Positions 1 to 9,752 of a stretch of 64,000 bases of DNA are shown here, piece after piece. The translations under genes were made by a program, and so were the position numbers. The stretch's first letter is position 1. Each line of letters starts with the position of its first letter. Where the stretch lies: the NCBI RefSeq assembly GCF_001347015.1, contig NZ_CFGI01000005.1, forward strand, positions 122,979 to 186,978, read 5' to 3'. The notes beneath the pieces are model-generated. The model searched no databases, was not told the origin of the DNA, and saw nothing but the letters and a program-made list of their open reading frames with translations. The stretch comes from Streptococcus pneumoniae (GTDB lineage: Bacteria > Bacillota > Bacilli > Lactobacillales > Streptococcaceae).

Positions 1-1450
1 GTCTGCTGCGTTTGTTACTGTTACTTCGATTGTAACGTTGCGCTCTTCTTCCTCATCTCCCCAGTTTCCGATTGTTGGTTTTCCTGTGACTTTTCCTTCA
101 TTATTTACTGTCAATCCATTTACCGTTGGTGCTGTGATTATACTGTTTGGTTTGTTTGGTGTTACCACTACTTCACTTGTGTACTCTGCTTTTTCTTTCG
201 CGTCTGCTGGAGTACCTACTGTGAAGTCTAACGCTGTTACTACTTTTGGATCTGTTCCATTATTCTTTTCATCTTCATCTGAAATTCCATCGTTATCATC
301 ATCTAAATCGTCAACATCTGGAGTTCCATCATTATCTGTATCACGCTGGATTGTTACTGGTACATGTACGGTAACTTCCTCTTTTGGATTTCCATCTTTT
401 TCTCTCGTAATCTTAACAGGGATTGTAATATTACGTTCTTCTTCTCCGCCGTTCCAATTATCAACTGTTGGTGTTCCTTCTAATTCACCTTTATCGTTCA
501 CTTTCAATTCATTTACTGGTTCTGATGGCTCAATTGTTGCATCCGATTTATTCGGTGTTACAACTTTTGGTAAAGGTGTCGGTACTGGAGTTTTTTCTTT
601 CACTTTAGCTGGAGTTGTAACGATTCCTGTCAGACCATTTGCTACTTTTGGATCTGTTCCATTTCTCTTTTCATCGTCATCTGAAATTCCATCGTTATCA
701 TCATCTGGATCCGTCACATCTGGATCTCCATCTCCGTCTGTATCACGTTGGATTTTAACCGGTACAATTACGTTAGCTTCTTCCGAACCCTTCTTAACTT
801 TTACTGGGATAGTAATATCACGTTCTTCTTCACCTTCACCCCATTTGCCTACTGTCGGTCTTCCTGTTAATTTACCATTGTTATCAACTCTCAAGCCATT
901 TACAGGATCTGGTGTTTCTATCGTTGAGTTTTCTTTATTTGGTTTTACTACTTCTAGTATATTAGCATCTTTATTTTCAATAACAGTAGATGGTTTGACT
1001 ACTCCTGTTAGACCGTATGACGTTGGATTTTCTGGTGTGTCAGGAGTTTTCGGATCTGTTCCTTTTTTCTTTTCTTCCTCATCCGTCATTCCGTCACCGT
1101 CATCATCTGGATCTGTAGTGTCTGGTTCTCCATCTCCATCTGTATCACGTAGAATTGTAACTGGTACGCTTACGGTGATTTCTTCGTTTCCATTTGTAAC
1201 TTTAACTGGAATTGTGATAGCACGTTTTTCTTCGTCTTTGCCCCAATTTTCTACTTTTGGTATTCCTGTTAAGTTCCCATCATTACCAACTCTTAATCCA
1301 TTCACTTCATCTGGTGTTGCAATCGTTGAACCCTCTTTATTTGGTGTGACAACTTTTTTGGATTCGACTGCACGTTTCTCCAAAACTTCATTTGGTTTCG
1401 TAACTTCTGCTGTTAAATTCGTAGGTACACTAATATTCACACTAACGTTA
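1..1450 (-). repeat. 402-bp tandem modules with Ca-binding acidic motifs
   Basis: Within the surface-protein gene, modules of 134 codons recur. The segment encoding QRDTDGD-type motifs begins at about 337, 739 and 1141, an exact 402-bp period for the two intervals measured. Three full units are visible, and a fourth is cut by the window edge. Each unit pairs an Ig-like VVTPNK...GLRV fold with a D-x-D-x-D-G acidic loop and an ISDDDEK-type tail. Confidence 0.8.
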
Positions 1451-4400
1451 TCTCTTGTTTTGTCTGGATATTCTACCACAACAACTGCAGAAACTGTTTG
1501 CCCGCCTTGACTCGTATCTGGTGTAGTTAACCAAGTATATTTTGTTCCTTGTGGAAGGTCAGTTTTATTCGCAATACTATCCTCTGCCTTAGGTACTGAA
1601 TTTTTAGGAACAGTTTGGTCTTTTCCTAATGGGTTATACTGCTCATTTTGCCCTTTGACTACAATTTCAATTGTTTTCTCAGCCTTATTATCATTTTTAT
1701 CATAAGCTGTAATCGTTACTTTGGCAGTTCCAGGTGTTCCAGTTGGAGTTCCTACGATTTTACCATCTTCGAATCTTAGTCCCTCTGGTAAGCCTGTGAC
1801 TTCGATTGGAGTATGTTCACGCATTCCAACTCCGCCATCATTATCTTTAGCTGTTACTGGAATTGGCGTAATTTGCTCACGACTTGTAACTGTTGCTCCA
1901 TCCGCTGAAATCGTTGGCGCAATTCTATCACGTGGAGTTACAACAAATGAGAAAATCACCGGTTTAGCCTTGTTATTTGCATCATCTGTTGCGTTAAATA
2001 TAATTGTATTTTGCTTACCAACATCTTCTGCTACAGTATTAATTGTAATCTCTATTTCTTTTTCTGTTTCTGTATTTTTTACATACGTAGTCGTTACTAA
2101 TCCAGGTGTTCCAGGTGTGTTAAGTCTTCTAGATTGAAATGCTTTCGTTAAAAAGTCAGTACTTGTTCCAGTCAAGTCAAAAACTACCTTTTTATCATCT
2201 TTTGCTGTTACTGTAAAGGTTATAGTTCCGCCTTCTACTACTGTTACATTATTAGTCGATAGAGTTAAAACTGGTGGTTCATTATCTGGTGTTTTCGCTG
2301 TATCTGTTGCCGGATCTGAATCATCACTCGTTCCATTTTTTGTGATAGCTTTTACAACTGTTCCATTTTTTACTTTTTCAGCAGGGATTGTGATTTCACC
2401 TGTGTCTGCATTGATTTGGATTTCTGGATCATCTGAAGTCCACTGGTTAAATGGATCTTTCGTTCCTACTACTGTTTTCGGTAAACCATCTTCTCCTGTG
2501 TAAGTAACCGTGATTTTATCTGCTTTGGCTGGATCTTGTGGTCTTGCTGTTACAGATCCATCCTCTTTTGCTACTACTGTTGGTGTTTCTGGTTTTGGTG
2601 CTCTTGCGACTACTGTTGCTGGATCTGAATCAACACTATTGCCATTTTTTGTGATGGCTGTTACTACAGTATTATCTCTTACCTTGTCAGCTGGAATTGT
2701 GATTTCACCAGTTTGAGCATTAATGTTTACACCTGGATTGTTCTCAATCGTCCATGTTCCATCATTTCCTTTATTTCCTACTACTGTTACTTTTGAGCCT
2801 TCTTCGTCTTTATAAGTAACAGTAATTTTATCTGCTTTGTCTGGATCTTTTGGTTTTGCTGTTACAACACCAGTATTTGGTGCAGTTACGATTGGTGTTT
2901 CTGGTTTTGGAGTCTTTGCAGTTGCTTTTGCAGGAGTTGAATCATCACTATTACCTTTTGTTGTAACTGCTGTTACTTCTGTATTATCTTGTACTTTATC
3001 AGCTGGGATTGTGACTTCACCTGTATCTGCATCGATTTGAACATCTGGATTATTCGCAATCGTCCACGTTCCATTGTCCCCTTTATTTCCTTCAGCCGTC
3101 TTTTTCGAACCATCTTCCCCTGTGTAGCTAACTTTGATTTTATCTACTGTCGTTGAATCTTGTGGTTTTACTGTTACAGATCCATCGTCATTTGCTGTTG
3201 CTGACGGAGCTTCTGGAGTTTGAGCTTTATCTTCTAAAACATGTACAGGAGCATCTACAATATACGTTCCACGTTGCGGAATGATAACCTCAACTTTCCC
3301 GTAAACAGGTTGATTCGGTTCTGTAGCTTTTGATACATCAGGATCTTTAAACCAACGATAAGTTGTACCCTTTGGCAATTTATCTGTATTTTCAATACTA
3401 TTAATCGCATTTGGAACGACACCTTTATTAGTCGTTTGCTCTTTAGCTATCGGCTTCAAATTATATATAGTCGCCTCTTCTGGTTTTAGTGGCAATACAC
3501 CGATAATGGCATTTTCGCCAGTTTTATAACGCTTATATCCTCCTTCTGTATATCCTCCATACGCAAGGAAGGGATCATTTGCTAAACGTTTTTTCATTTC
3601 CGCAAGCATCGGATCATTTGGATTTTTATTTCCCCAATCCGACATAATGCTATTGTTTAGTTCTTCACCTTCAAGGATTTTTGTTTTGAAAGTGATAATT
3701 GAACGTTGTCCTGCCGAAACATTCATTTTATCTTCAATAACTCCTCGGGCAAGATTATAGTCCAGTCCGTTTTTATAAATCCCTAACATATCACTAACAC
3801 GAGAAGTTGCATCTTTATTACGATCCGTACCATCTTTTGGATCATCATGATAAATATTCCATCTCCAATTATTAGATGGATTTATATAATCCATCCAGGA
3901 ATCAATATTTTCACCATATGTTGCTCCTGAACGACGTTCTCCGTTTTTAACATAAGCACGATAAGCGGATTTGTCATGCTCCCAAGCTGTCGCACTAGCA
4001 TAATCCTTGTGGAAAGTCTGTTTTCCATCTCGGTATTTTGTATAAGTAAAGTCATACGGATCTCCAACTGTACGTGGAATCGCAAGTGAGATTTTTTTAG
4101 AAATACCGTCTAATCCATTTGGTCTTGGTCCTGAATCTAAGATCCAGTAATAATATCTATTCCCATCTTTTTCAATACGTTCTTCACGGTAAACACGAAT
4201 GTTCTCATACGCTTGATCAGCAGTCCCTTTACTTACGAAAGCATATTGCTTCGTATCTGGCGAATATACATCACGGTGTGAGTAGTCAATCATCGGATTT
4301 TTAGTCCAACCAACCCCAAAGTCTGTTACTTTTGTTTCACGAACCGTACTTGTCCCGCGAGCAACTTCTTTGCCATTTTTAGTTACTACTGCTGTAACAA

Positions 4401-5520
4401 CAGCATCTTTTACCATCAAATTAGTATCTACATCAACTGTGAAATATCCATTTGTTTGGGATTTAGTGTTATAAGTTTTTTCTCCAACTGTTACTTTAAC
4501 ATCAGCTTCTGCCGCTGTATATCCATCGACTTGAGCAATATAAGCTAAACTGTCGTTAAAAGTTACTGTATCTGTTTGTTTTACTGTAGTAGTAGCAACA
4601 GTCTGTCTATTAACCACTAATTCAACTGTATCTCCAACTTCAATACCTGGAGCATTTAATTTGAAAGCTCCCGAATCATCAAGTGTAGTAGTCACTACTG
4701 TTTGACCATTTCTCTTAATCTCAATTGTTGAAGATGGTGTTGCATACCCTGTAATAAATCCAGAATTTGCTACAACAATTCCTAGCTCCCCACGATTAGT
4801 TGTAGTATCAATGGGGACTGATCTGAAATCAGAACCTTCTTTCGTCTTATCTCCATTACGTGGACCACGAGAACCTGAATCAGCAATTGTATTTTCCCCT
4901 TCTATTTTCTCAGGAGAATCAACCTTAGGCATTGAACGTAAAATAAAGATTTGCTCTTCTAACTTTTTAGTTGCCGCATCAATTTCCGCTTGTGTCAACT
5001 CAAGACTATTGTTATTAAGCACACTATTAGCTGTTTCTAAATCTGCCTGGATTGCAGCAAGGGTTGAAGCTGGAGCTTTTTCCTTGTTGACCTTATCCAA
5101 GAGTCCTTGAACTTCTGTAATTTTCTCTTGTAATTTCGTTTTATCTAGTGTTTGTTTTTCTGATGCTTTTTTATCTAAGGAATCAATTCCGCTTTTAGAT
5201 GAAATATCAATAGCTGATCCGTTATTTAGAGGATTAGTCCCTACAACTTCTCGATTTTTATCCGATTCCCCTATCTTCTCATTTTTTTCTGTTTCAGCAG
5301 TATCTACCAGAGGTGTCCCCTCATTTGGATTCGGTGCGCCTATGACAGGTTGGTTTTTATCATCTATCACATCCGCACTCACGACGCGCGTACCTAAAAA
5401 CATCAGTGCTGCTACAGCTACTGAAGCTGCACCAAAGCTATATTTACGAATAGAAAAGCGTAAAACCTTTTCACGTTGGTGACGCTCTACTCTATTTATT
5501 GAATCCAATTTCTTTCCCAT
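1..5520 (-). CDS. YSIRK-signal multidomain surface protein, C-terminus off the left edge
   Basis: The reading frame is open without a stop from the ATG at 5520 to base 1 (1840 codons seen), so the wall anchor, if present, lies outside the window. An AAGGAG site sits just upstream of the ATG. Residues 21-46 form a YSIRK/G-S type signal (RFSIRKYSFGAAS, then a hydrophobic stretch ending near VVSAD), which in streptococci directs secretion at the septum. A helical segment follows at about 105-185, then a long non-repetitive region (about 225-690) that could be the ligand-binding head. At about 765-1080 there are three Ig-like modules of roughly 100 residues (each with a VTVKP or VTAKP strand and an IPADKV strand). 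From about 1380 come He_PIG/Rib-like modules (GLRVDNNGKLTG) fused to acidic DTDGDGDPD calcium-binding motifs of thrombospondin type 3 kind. The likely role is as an adhesin with a Ca-stiffened stalk. The ligand is unknown. Confidence 0.9.
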   Translation of the reverse strand, partial: MGKKLDSINRVERHQREKVLRFSIRKYSFGAASVAVAALMFLGTRVVSADVIDDKNQPVIGAPNPNEGTPLVDTAETEKNEKIGESDKNREVVGTNPLNNGSAIDISSKSGIDSLDKKASEKQTLDKTKLQEKITEVQGLLDKVNKEKAPASTLAAIQADLETANSVLNNNSLELTQAEIDAATKKLEEQIFILRSMPKVDSPEKIEGENTIADSGSRGPRNGDKTKEGSDFRSVPIDTTTNRGELGIVVANSGFITGYATPSSTIEIKRNGQTVVTTTLDDSGAFKLNAPGIEVGDTVELVVNRQTVATTTVKQTDTVTFNDSLAYIAQVDGYTAAEADVKVTVGEKTYNTKSQTNGYFTVDVDTNLMVKDAVVTAVVTKNGKEVARGTSTVRETKVTDFGVGWTKNPMIDYSHRDVYSPDTKQYAFVSKGTADQAYENIRVYREERIEKDGNRYYYWILDSGPRPNGLDGISKKISLAIPRTVGDPYDFTYTKYRDGKQTFHKDYASATAWEHDKSAYRAYVKNGERRSGATYGENIDSWMDYINPSNNWRWNIYHDDPKDGTDRNKDATSRVSDMLGIYKNGLDYNLARGVIEDKMNVSAGQRSIITFKTKILEGEELNNSIMSDWGNKNPNDPMLAEMKKRLANDPFLAYGGYTEGGYKRYKTGENAIIGVLPLKPEEATIYNLKPIAKEQTTNKGVVPNAINSIENTDKLPKGTTYRWFKDPDVSKATEPNQPVYGKVEVIIPQRGTYIVDAPVHVLEDKAQTPEAPSATANDDGSVTVKPQDSTTVDKIKVSYTGEDGSKKTAEGNKGDNGTWTIANNPDVQIDADTGEVTIPADKVQDNTEVTAVTTKGNSDDSTPAKATAKTPKPETPIVTAPNTGVVTAKPKDPDKADKITVTYKDEEGSKVTVVGNKGNDGTWTIENNPGVNINAQTGEITIPADKVRDNTVVTAITKNGNSVDSDPATVVARAPKPETPTVVAKEDGSVTARPQDPAKADKITVTYTGEDGLPKTVVGTKDPFNQWTSDDPEIQINADTGEITIPAEKVKNGTVVKAITKNGTSDDSDPATDTAKTPDNEPPVLTLSTNNVTVVEGGTITFTVTAKDDKKVVFDLTGTSTDFLTKAFQSRRLNTPGTPGLVTTTYVKNTETEKEIEITINTVAEDVGKQNTIIFNATDDANNKAKPVIFSFVVTPRDRIAPTISADGATVTSREQITPIPVTAKDNDGGVGMREHTPIEVTGLPEGLRFEDGKIVGTPTGTPGTAKVTITAYDKNDNKAEKTIEIVVKGQNEQYNPLGKDQTVPKNSVPKAEDSIANKTDLPQGTKYTWLTTPDTSQGGQTVSAVVVVEYPDKTRDNVSVNISVPTNLTAEVTKPNEVLEKRAVESKKVVTPNKEGSTIATPDEVNGLRVGNDGNLTGIPKVENWGKDEEKRAITIPVKVTNGNEEITVSVPVTILRDTDGDGEPDTTDPDDDGDGMTDEEEKKKGTDPKTPDTPENPTSYGLTGVVKPSTVIENKDANILEVVKPNKENSTIETPDPVNGLRVDNNGKLTGRPTVGKWGEGEEERDITIPVKVKKGSEEANVIVPVKIQRDTDGDGDPDVTDPDDDNDGISDDDEKRNGTDPKVANGLTGIVTTPAKVKEKTPVPTPLPKVVTPNKSDATIEPSEPVNELKVNDKGELEGTPTVDNWNGGEEERNITIPVKITREKDGNPKEEVTVHVPVTIQRDTDNDGTPDVDDLDDDNDGISDEDEKNNGTDPKVVTALDFTVGTPADAKEKAEYTSEVVVTPNKPNSIITAPTVNGLTVNNEGKVTGKPTIGNWGDEEEERNVTIEVTVTNAAD

Positions 5521-5625
5521 GGCTTCTCCTTAAATAAAAAAAAATATAAAATAAAAAGCAATTCTTATAGCTAAACTCCTAATAGAGTATATCTACAAAA
5601 ATTAACCATGATGATATATTTAAAC

Positions 5626-5706
5626 ATCACAGCCATCACAGCTATCACAGCTATCACAGCTATCACAGCTATCACAGCTATCACAGCTATCACAGCTATC
5701 ACAGCT
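5626..5706. repeat. nine tandem copies of a 9-bp unit upstream of the surface-protein gene
   Basis: The unit ATCACAGCT (AGCTGTGAT on the coding strand) is repeated nine times. Only the first copy differs, by its last base. It lies 106-186 bp before the ATG at 5520. The rest of the 5521-5858 gap is AT-rich and holds no gene apart from the terminator at its right end. Confidence 0.95.
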
Positions 5707-5826
5707 AATTATACCATTTTCAACATATTTAAACAACTATAAATCGGTTTGTTTTATCAAATAAATTTAAAAATATTTAGCAAAATATTTAATTGTTTTA
5801 TAAAATATCAATATATTATATTTTAT

Positions 5827-5851
5827 AAAAAAAAGAGAGGTTTCCCTCTCT
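5827..5851 (-). terminator. Rho-independent terminator after the lgt-DUF948-YtxH genes
   Basis: On the minus strand AGAGAGG-GAAA-CCTCTCT forms a 7-bp stem followed by a run of T, just past the stop of the YtxH gene at 5859. Confidence 0.85.
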
Positions 5852-5858
5852 GTCAAAT

Positions 5859-6254
5859 CTAGATTTTTTCTTCTTTGATATCAATCACAATCTCTTCTGA
5901 TTCATCAAGAATTTCGGCCTTTTCTTGCCATTGCTCCTTAAGATTATTGAATTGATTTTTTGATGCTTCTGTCGCTTGAAAAGCATAGGATTTAGCTTGA
6001 GCAAGTACACTGTCCACAGTGATTTCACCTGACTCAACCTGTTCTTTGGTTTTCAGAACAAAATCTGTAGCCTGCTCCTTAACTTCTGTCAGTTTTTCAC
6101 AGACCTGCTCCTTGGCATACTCTGGATCTTCTCTCAAATCATCCAGAAAATCTTGAGCCTGACTGCAAACTCGTTTGCCCTTGTCGCTTGTTAAAAACAA
6201 GGCAAGAGCTGCACCTGAAACGGTTCCTAAAAGGATTGAGGATAGTTTACCCAT
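5859..6254 (-). CDS. YtxH domain-containing protein
   Basis: This is a 131-residue protein. The N-terminus MGKLSSILLGTVSGAALAL gives one membrane segment with small-residue packing, followed by LFLTSDKGKR, the typical YtxH signature. The rest is charged and helical with a possible coiled coil. YtxH proteins are general-stress or envelope-associated proteins of unknown biochemical function. The gene follows the DUF948 gene by 15 bp and ends at a clear terminator, so it is the last gene of the hprK-lgt group. This DUF948/YtxH pairing is common in Firmicutes (the ytxG-ytxH arrangement of Bacillus). Confidence 0.85.
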   Translation of the reverse strand: MGKLSSILLGTVSGAALALFLTSDKGKRVCSQAQDFLDDLREDPEYAKEQVCEKLTEVKEQATDFVLKTKEQVESGEITVDSVLAQAKSYAFQATEASKNQFNNLKEQWQEKAEILDESEEIVIDIKEEKI

Positions 6255-6269
6255 AAGGATTCTCCTTTT

Positions 6270-6653
6270 TTATTTTTTTAAAAATTTACTTGCAAGACGA
6301 AGAGCTGACAAACTTGCACCAGTCTTGAGTGTTTTTGAACCTGCTGATGAAGCTTTCTTGCTCAAGACACGCGCATGATCATTGAGGTCTGAAACAGATA
6401 GAGATAAATCTGCAACAGCACTAAAGAGTGGATCAATCGTTGCCATCTTGACATTGATATCATCTGCCAAGACATTGACCTTAGCCAACAACTCATTGGT
6501 GTGATGCAAGGTCACATCCACATCTGAAGTCAAGGTTTTAATCGTCTTCTCTGTTTCATCGATAACACGGCCAAGCTTTTGTACAGTAATGATTAGATAC
6601 ACTAAAAATACAATCAAAGCAAGGGCAACAAAAATATATGCAACTTCTAACAT
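6270..6653 (-). CDS. DUF948 domain-containing membrane protein
   Basis: This is a 127-residue protein. One N-terminal membrane helix (about residues 3-23, IFVALALIVFLVYLII) is followed by amphipathic heptads (TEKTIKTLTSDVDVTLHHTN) typical of DUF948 proteins and resembling chemoreceptor or coiled-coil segments. The ATG follows the TAA of lgt with no gap, which implies translational coupling. The function is unknown; YtxG-like proteins are linked to general stress. The tail is basic and ends in KFLKK. Confidence 0.85.
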   Translation of the reverse strand: MLEVAYIFVALALIVFLVYLIITVQKLGRVIDETEKTIKTLTSDVDVTLHHTNELLAKVNVLADDINVKMATIDPLFSAVADLSLSVSDLNDHARVLSKKASSAGSKTLKTGASLSALRLASKFLKK

Positions 6654-7442
6654 TTAGTTTTCCTCCTCTGTAATATAGTAAGGGGCCTTCTTTCGATTTT
6701 GATATAGAATGATAAAAATACCCAATCCGATAAGAACAACTGAAAGCCATTGAGACACTCGAAGTCCAAAGAACATGAGGCTATCTGTCCGCATACCTTC
6801 GATGATCATACGACCGAAACCATACCAAATCAAGTAGAAAGCAGTGATATGACCTCGTCTGAGACTCTTCCATTTTCGTCTGAATATCAGAATCAAGGCA
6901 AAGCCAAGTAGATTCCATAGAGACTCATAAAGGAAGGTCGGTTGACGATAGCTCCCCTCAATATACATCTGGTCACGGATAAAGCCAGGTAGATAATCCA
7001 GATTATCCACTGCTGCACCGTAAGCTTCTTGGTTAAAGAAATTACCCCAGCGACCCAAACTTTGGGCAATCATGACGCTAGGCGCCGCGATATCTAGGAA
7101 ATCCCAAGTGTTAATGAGTTTACGATCAGCAAAGATATAGAGTACAAGGGCACCAGTTATCAAACCACCGTAAATGGCCAAACCACCATTCCAAATGGCA
7201 AAAATCTCTCCCAAATTCTGACTATAGTAATCCAAACGGAAAATGACATAGTAGAGACGAGCTCCTAAAATAGCCAAAGGAAAGGCTATCAAGATAAAAT
7301 CTAAAATATCGTCTGGTATAATCTTTTTTCTAGGCGCTTCTTTCATGGTCAAATAAACCGCAAGAATCAAGCCTGTCACAATACATAAGGCATACCAACG
7401 AATGGCTAGGGGGCCTAGTTGAATAGCAATTGGATCAAGCAT
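6654..7442 (-). CDS. lgt: prolipoprotein diacylglyceryl transferase
   Basis: Lgt is a polytopic membrane enzyme that moves diacylglycerol from phosphatidylglycerol to the lipobox cysteine of prelipoproteins, the first step of lipoprotein maturation. The family signature is present as [14 protein letters not shown], together with several hydrophobic segments and the conserved ending region [14 protein letters not shown] chose the ATG at 7442 ([10 protein letters not shown], 262 aa), which matches streptococcal Lgt. A longer in-frame start exists 21 bp upstream. The start overlaps the end of hprK by 8 bp, so the two genes are co-transcribed and probably coupled. Confidence 0.97.
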   Translation of the reverse strand: MLDPIAIQLGPLAIRWYALCIVTGLILAVYLTMKEAPRKKIIPDDILDFILIAFPLAILGARLYYVIFRLDYYSQNLGEIFAIWNGGLAIYGGLITGALVLYIFADRKLINTWDFLDIAAPSVMIAQSLGRWGNFFNQEAYGAAVDNLDYLPGFIRDQMYIEGSYRQPTFLYESLWNLLGFALILIFRRKWKSLRRGHITAFYLIWYGFGRMIIEGMRTDSLMFFGLRVSQWLSVVLIGLGIFIILYQNRKKAPYYITEEEN

Positions 7443-8370
7443 TAGGCACCTCATTTCGAGCAATGAGACTTGTCAGCCGTTCTTCGAACAAACGAGTCGC
7501 ATCAAAGCCCATTTCCTTGGCACGATAATTCATAGCAGCTGCCTCAATCACGACAGAAATATTACGACCTGTTTTAACTGGAATGCGGATACGAGGAATG
7601 GCCACGCCAGAAATTTCTAGTTCCTCTGGATTGTTGCCAAGACGATCAAAAGTTTTATGCGTATCGTAATTTTCCAAATAGACAGCAAGCTGAACCTGTG
7701 AAGAATCCTTGACAGCACTGGCACCGTAGAGACTCATAACATCGATAATCCCAACTCCACGAATTTCAATCAAGTGTTTCAAAATTTCAGCTGGTTCACC
7801 CCAGAGAGTAATCTCATCCTTGGCAAAGATATCAACACGGTCATCGGCTACCAAACGGTGACCACGTTTGACGAGTTCCAGACCTGTCTCACTCTTACCA
7901 ATTCCACTATCTCCCTGAATCAAGACGCCCATCCCATAGATATCCATCAAAACCCCATGAACACTGGTACGTTCTGCCAAACGAGAATCCAGATAGCTAG
8001 ATAACTCTCCAGACAAACGACTAGTAGCTGTACGGCTGGTTAAAATGGCAATCTTACATTCTCTGGCTGCCTTTAACATTTCCTCTGGAACCACCAAACC
8101 ACGAGCAACAATGACCGCGGGTGTCTCAGGTAGAAACATTTTTTTCAAAACTTCATAACGGCTGTTGGAAGGCATACTGATCAGATAAGACCACTCCTTC
8201 ATTCCCAAGAGCTGGATCCGCTCTGGCGTATAGTAGTCAAAGTAGCCTGTCATTTCAAGACCAGGTCGCGTAATGTCCGCTGTATTGATTTCCTTTTCAA
8301 GCAATTCTGGTTCGCCATAGACAATGTCTAGTCTAAGCTTTTCAATCACTTCTTTTACTAAAACCGACAT
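7435..8370 (-). CDS. hprK: HPr kinase/phosphorylase
   Basis: This bifunctional enzyme phosphorylates HPr of the PTS at Ser46 and removes that phosphate, setting CcpA-mediated carbon catabolite repression. The P-loop [19 protein letters not shown] and the HprK signature [15 protein letters not shown] are intact. The length is 311 aa from the ATG at 8370, the usual size. That ATG has a GGAGG five bases upstream, whereas the ATG 15 bp earlier would place the Shine-Dalgarno sequence inside the gene. It is the first gene of the operon with lgt. Confidence 0.98.
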   Translation of the reverse strand: MSVLVKEVIEKLRLDIVYGEPELLEKEINTADITRPGLEMTGYFDYYTPERIQLLGMKEWSYLISMPSNSRYEVLKKMFLPETPAVIVARGLVVPEEMLKAARECKIAILTSRTATSRLSGELSSYLDSRLAERTSVHGVLMDIYGMGVLIQGDSGIGKSETGLELVKRGHRLVADDRVDIFAKDEITLWGEPAEILKHLIEIRGVGIIDVMSLYGASAVKDSSQVQLAVYLENYDTHKTFDRLGNNPEELEISGVAIPRIRIPVKTGRNISVVIEAAAMNYRAKEMGFDATRLFEERLTSLIARNEVPNA

Positions 8371-8401
8371 CATTTCCTCCTTCAAATGAGTTCTTCTCTC
8401 T

Positions 8402-8410
8402 ATTATATCA
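8402..8410 (-). promoter_or_regulatory. extended -10 promoter of hprK-lgt
   Basis: On the minus strand TGATATAAT (TGn plus a perfect TATAAT) lies about 30 bp before the hprK ATG. The same TGATATAATA string precedes pncB, the glyQ T-box and the capA-like gene in this window. Confidence 0.7.
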
Positions 8411-8459
8411 AATTGTAGGAGGAAGTTTCAGATTTTTGCAGGCTTTGGAGTATTTATTT

Positions 8460-8657
8460 ATACTCAATGAAAATCAAAGAGCAAACTAGGAAACTAGCCA
8501 CAGGCTGCTCAAAACACGGTTTTGAGGTTGTAGATAAGACTGACGAAGTCAGCTCAAAACACTGTTTTGAGGTTGTGGATAGAACTGACGAAGTCAGTAA
8601 CCATATCTACGGCAAGGCGACGTTGACGTGGTTTGAAGAGATTTTCGAAGAGTATTA
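8460..8657. repeat. BOX element with two boxB units
   Basis: The element reads TACTCAATGAAAATCAAAGA at the boxC end, then two 45-bp boxB units (starting CTCAAAACAC), then boxA including CTACGGCAAGGCGACGTTGA, the site known from BOX-PCR, ending in CGAAGAGTATTA. It lies between hprK and rpsU. BOX elements are short non-autonomous repeats of pneumococcus and its relatives that fold as RNA and can affect neighbouring expression. Confidence 0.93.
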
Positions 8658-8697
8658 AAAGAAAAAGGACTAGATTTCTCCAGCCTTTCATTTCTAA

Positions 8698-8874
8698 TTA
8701 GAATTTTTTACGTTTACGAGCTGCTTCTGATTTACGTTTACGTTTTACAGAAGGTTTTTCATAGAATTCACGTTTGCGTGTTTCTTGAAGAGTACCAGCT
8801 TTAGTAACCGCACGTTTGAAACGACGAAGTGCGTCGTCAAGAGATTCATTCTTACGTACTACTGTTTTAGACAT
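8698..8874 (-). CDS. rpsU: 30S ribosomal protein S21
   Basis: This 58-residue protein starts at the ATG at 8874 ([20 protein letters not shown]), with GAAGGGAG about 8 bp upstream. An upstream ATG in frame would include the ribosome-binding site. The strongly basic tail ([15 protein letters not shown]) and the N-terminal [16 protein letters not shown] are diagnostic of S21, which binds the small subunit near the anti-Shine-Dalgarno region and aids initiation. It is a single gene with a weak hairpin just downstream. Confidence 0.97.
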
Positions 8875-9012
8875 TTTTTTCACTCCCTTCAAGTTCAAGA
8901 TCTATTCTATTCTACACGTAAAAGGAATAATTGTCAAGCAAAAATGCGGTTTAATTTTGATTTTTTCTTACATTTATACAAGAGTTGAAAGCGTTCAACA
9001 GAACATTGCTTT

Positions 9013-9720
9013 TTATTTTTCAAGTAAGCTGAGCGCTTCAGCATCTGCAATGATGGTCACATCAGGGTGGTTTTGCAAGCTACTTGCTGGTAGAGACTCA
9101 GTCACTGGGCCAGACACTGTTCCGGCAATGGCTTCTGCTTTCGACTCACCGTAAGCAAAAAGAATAATAGACTTGGCATCCAAAATGTTTTTAATCCCCA
9201 TTGAAATCGCTTGGGTTGGGACGTCTTCAATCTTGTCAAAGAAGCGCGCATTGGCTTCGATAGTAGACTGGTCAAGTTCTACTAGATGCGTTTGACTGTC
9301 AAATGGAGTACCAGGCTCATTAAATCCGATATGTCCATTGCGACCGATTCCCAAGATTTGCAGGTCAACTGGATGGTCAGCCAAAATTTGGTTGTAGCGT
9401 TCAACTTCAGCTTCAGCATGATCCTTAACACCACGAGGCAAGAAACTTTCTTTAAATGGTTTTTGGTTGAACAAGTTTTCTTGCATGAAATAACGATAAG
9501 ACTGTGGGTTGTCCCCATCAAGGCCTACATACTCATCAAGGTTGACACTGGTTAGATTTGAAAAATCGAGGTCACTCTCAACAATTTCCTTGTAAAATTC
9601 AAGTGGGCTACTTCCTGTAGCAAGTCCTAGGGTTTGAGCTCCGTTGGCCAATTTTTCCTTCAAAATCTCAAAAGCAACTTTTCCACCTTCAACTTGGTTT
9701 TCAACTTTAATGACTTTCAT
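9013..9720 (-). CDS. nagB: glucosamine-6-phosphate deaminase
   Basis: NagB converts glucosamine-6-phosphate to fructose-6-phosphate and ammonia, feeding amino sugars into glycolysis. Family motifs include [24 protein letters not shown], and the catalytic [15 protein letters not shown] loop. The length is 235 aa from the ATG at 9720, which has GGAGG 8 bp upstream; an earlier in-frame start would swallow that site. It is a single gene. A NagR-type operator and a possible cre site lie in its promoter, so induction by amino sugars and catabolite repression are likely. Confidence 0.97.
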   Translation of the reverse strand: MKVIKVENQVEGGKVAFEILKEKLANGAQTLGLATGSSPLEFYKEIVESDLDFSNLTSVNLDEYVGLDGDNPQSYRYFMQENLFNQKPFKESFLPRGVKDHAEAEVERYNQILADHPVDLQILGIGRNGHIGFNEPGTPFDSQTHLVELDQSTIEANARFFDKIEDVPTQAISMGIKNILDAKSIILFAYGESKAEAIAGTVSGPVTESLPASSLQNHPDVTIIADAEALSLLEK

Positions 9721-9752
9721 CTTTTCATCCTCCATTTCTGTCTATATTTATT

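Noticed and set aside
38-3040. Long plus-strand ORFs opposite the left surface protein (for example 38-1510, 490 codons)
   Set aside because: They are Ser/Thr/Val-rich shadows of the continuous minus-strand frame 5520 to 1, which has domains, a signal peptide and a ribosome-binding site.
5626-5706. Possible CRISPR array
   Set aside because: Units are 9 bp and directly adjacent, without spacers; no cas genes are near.
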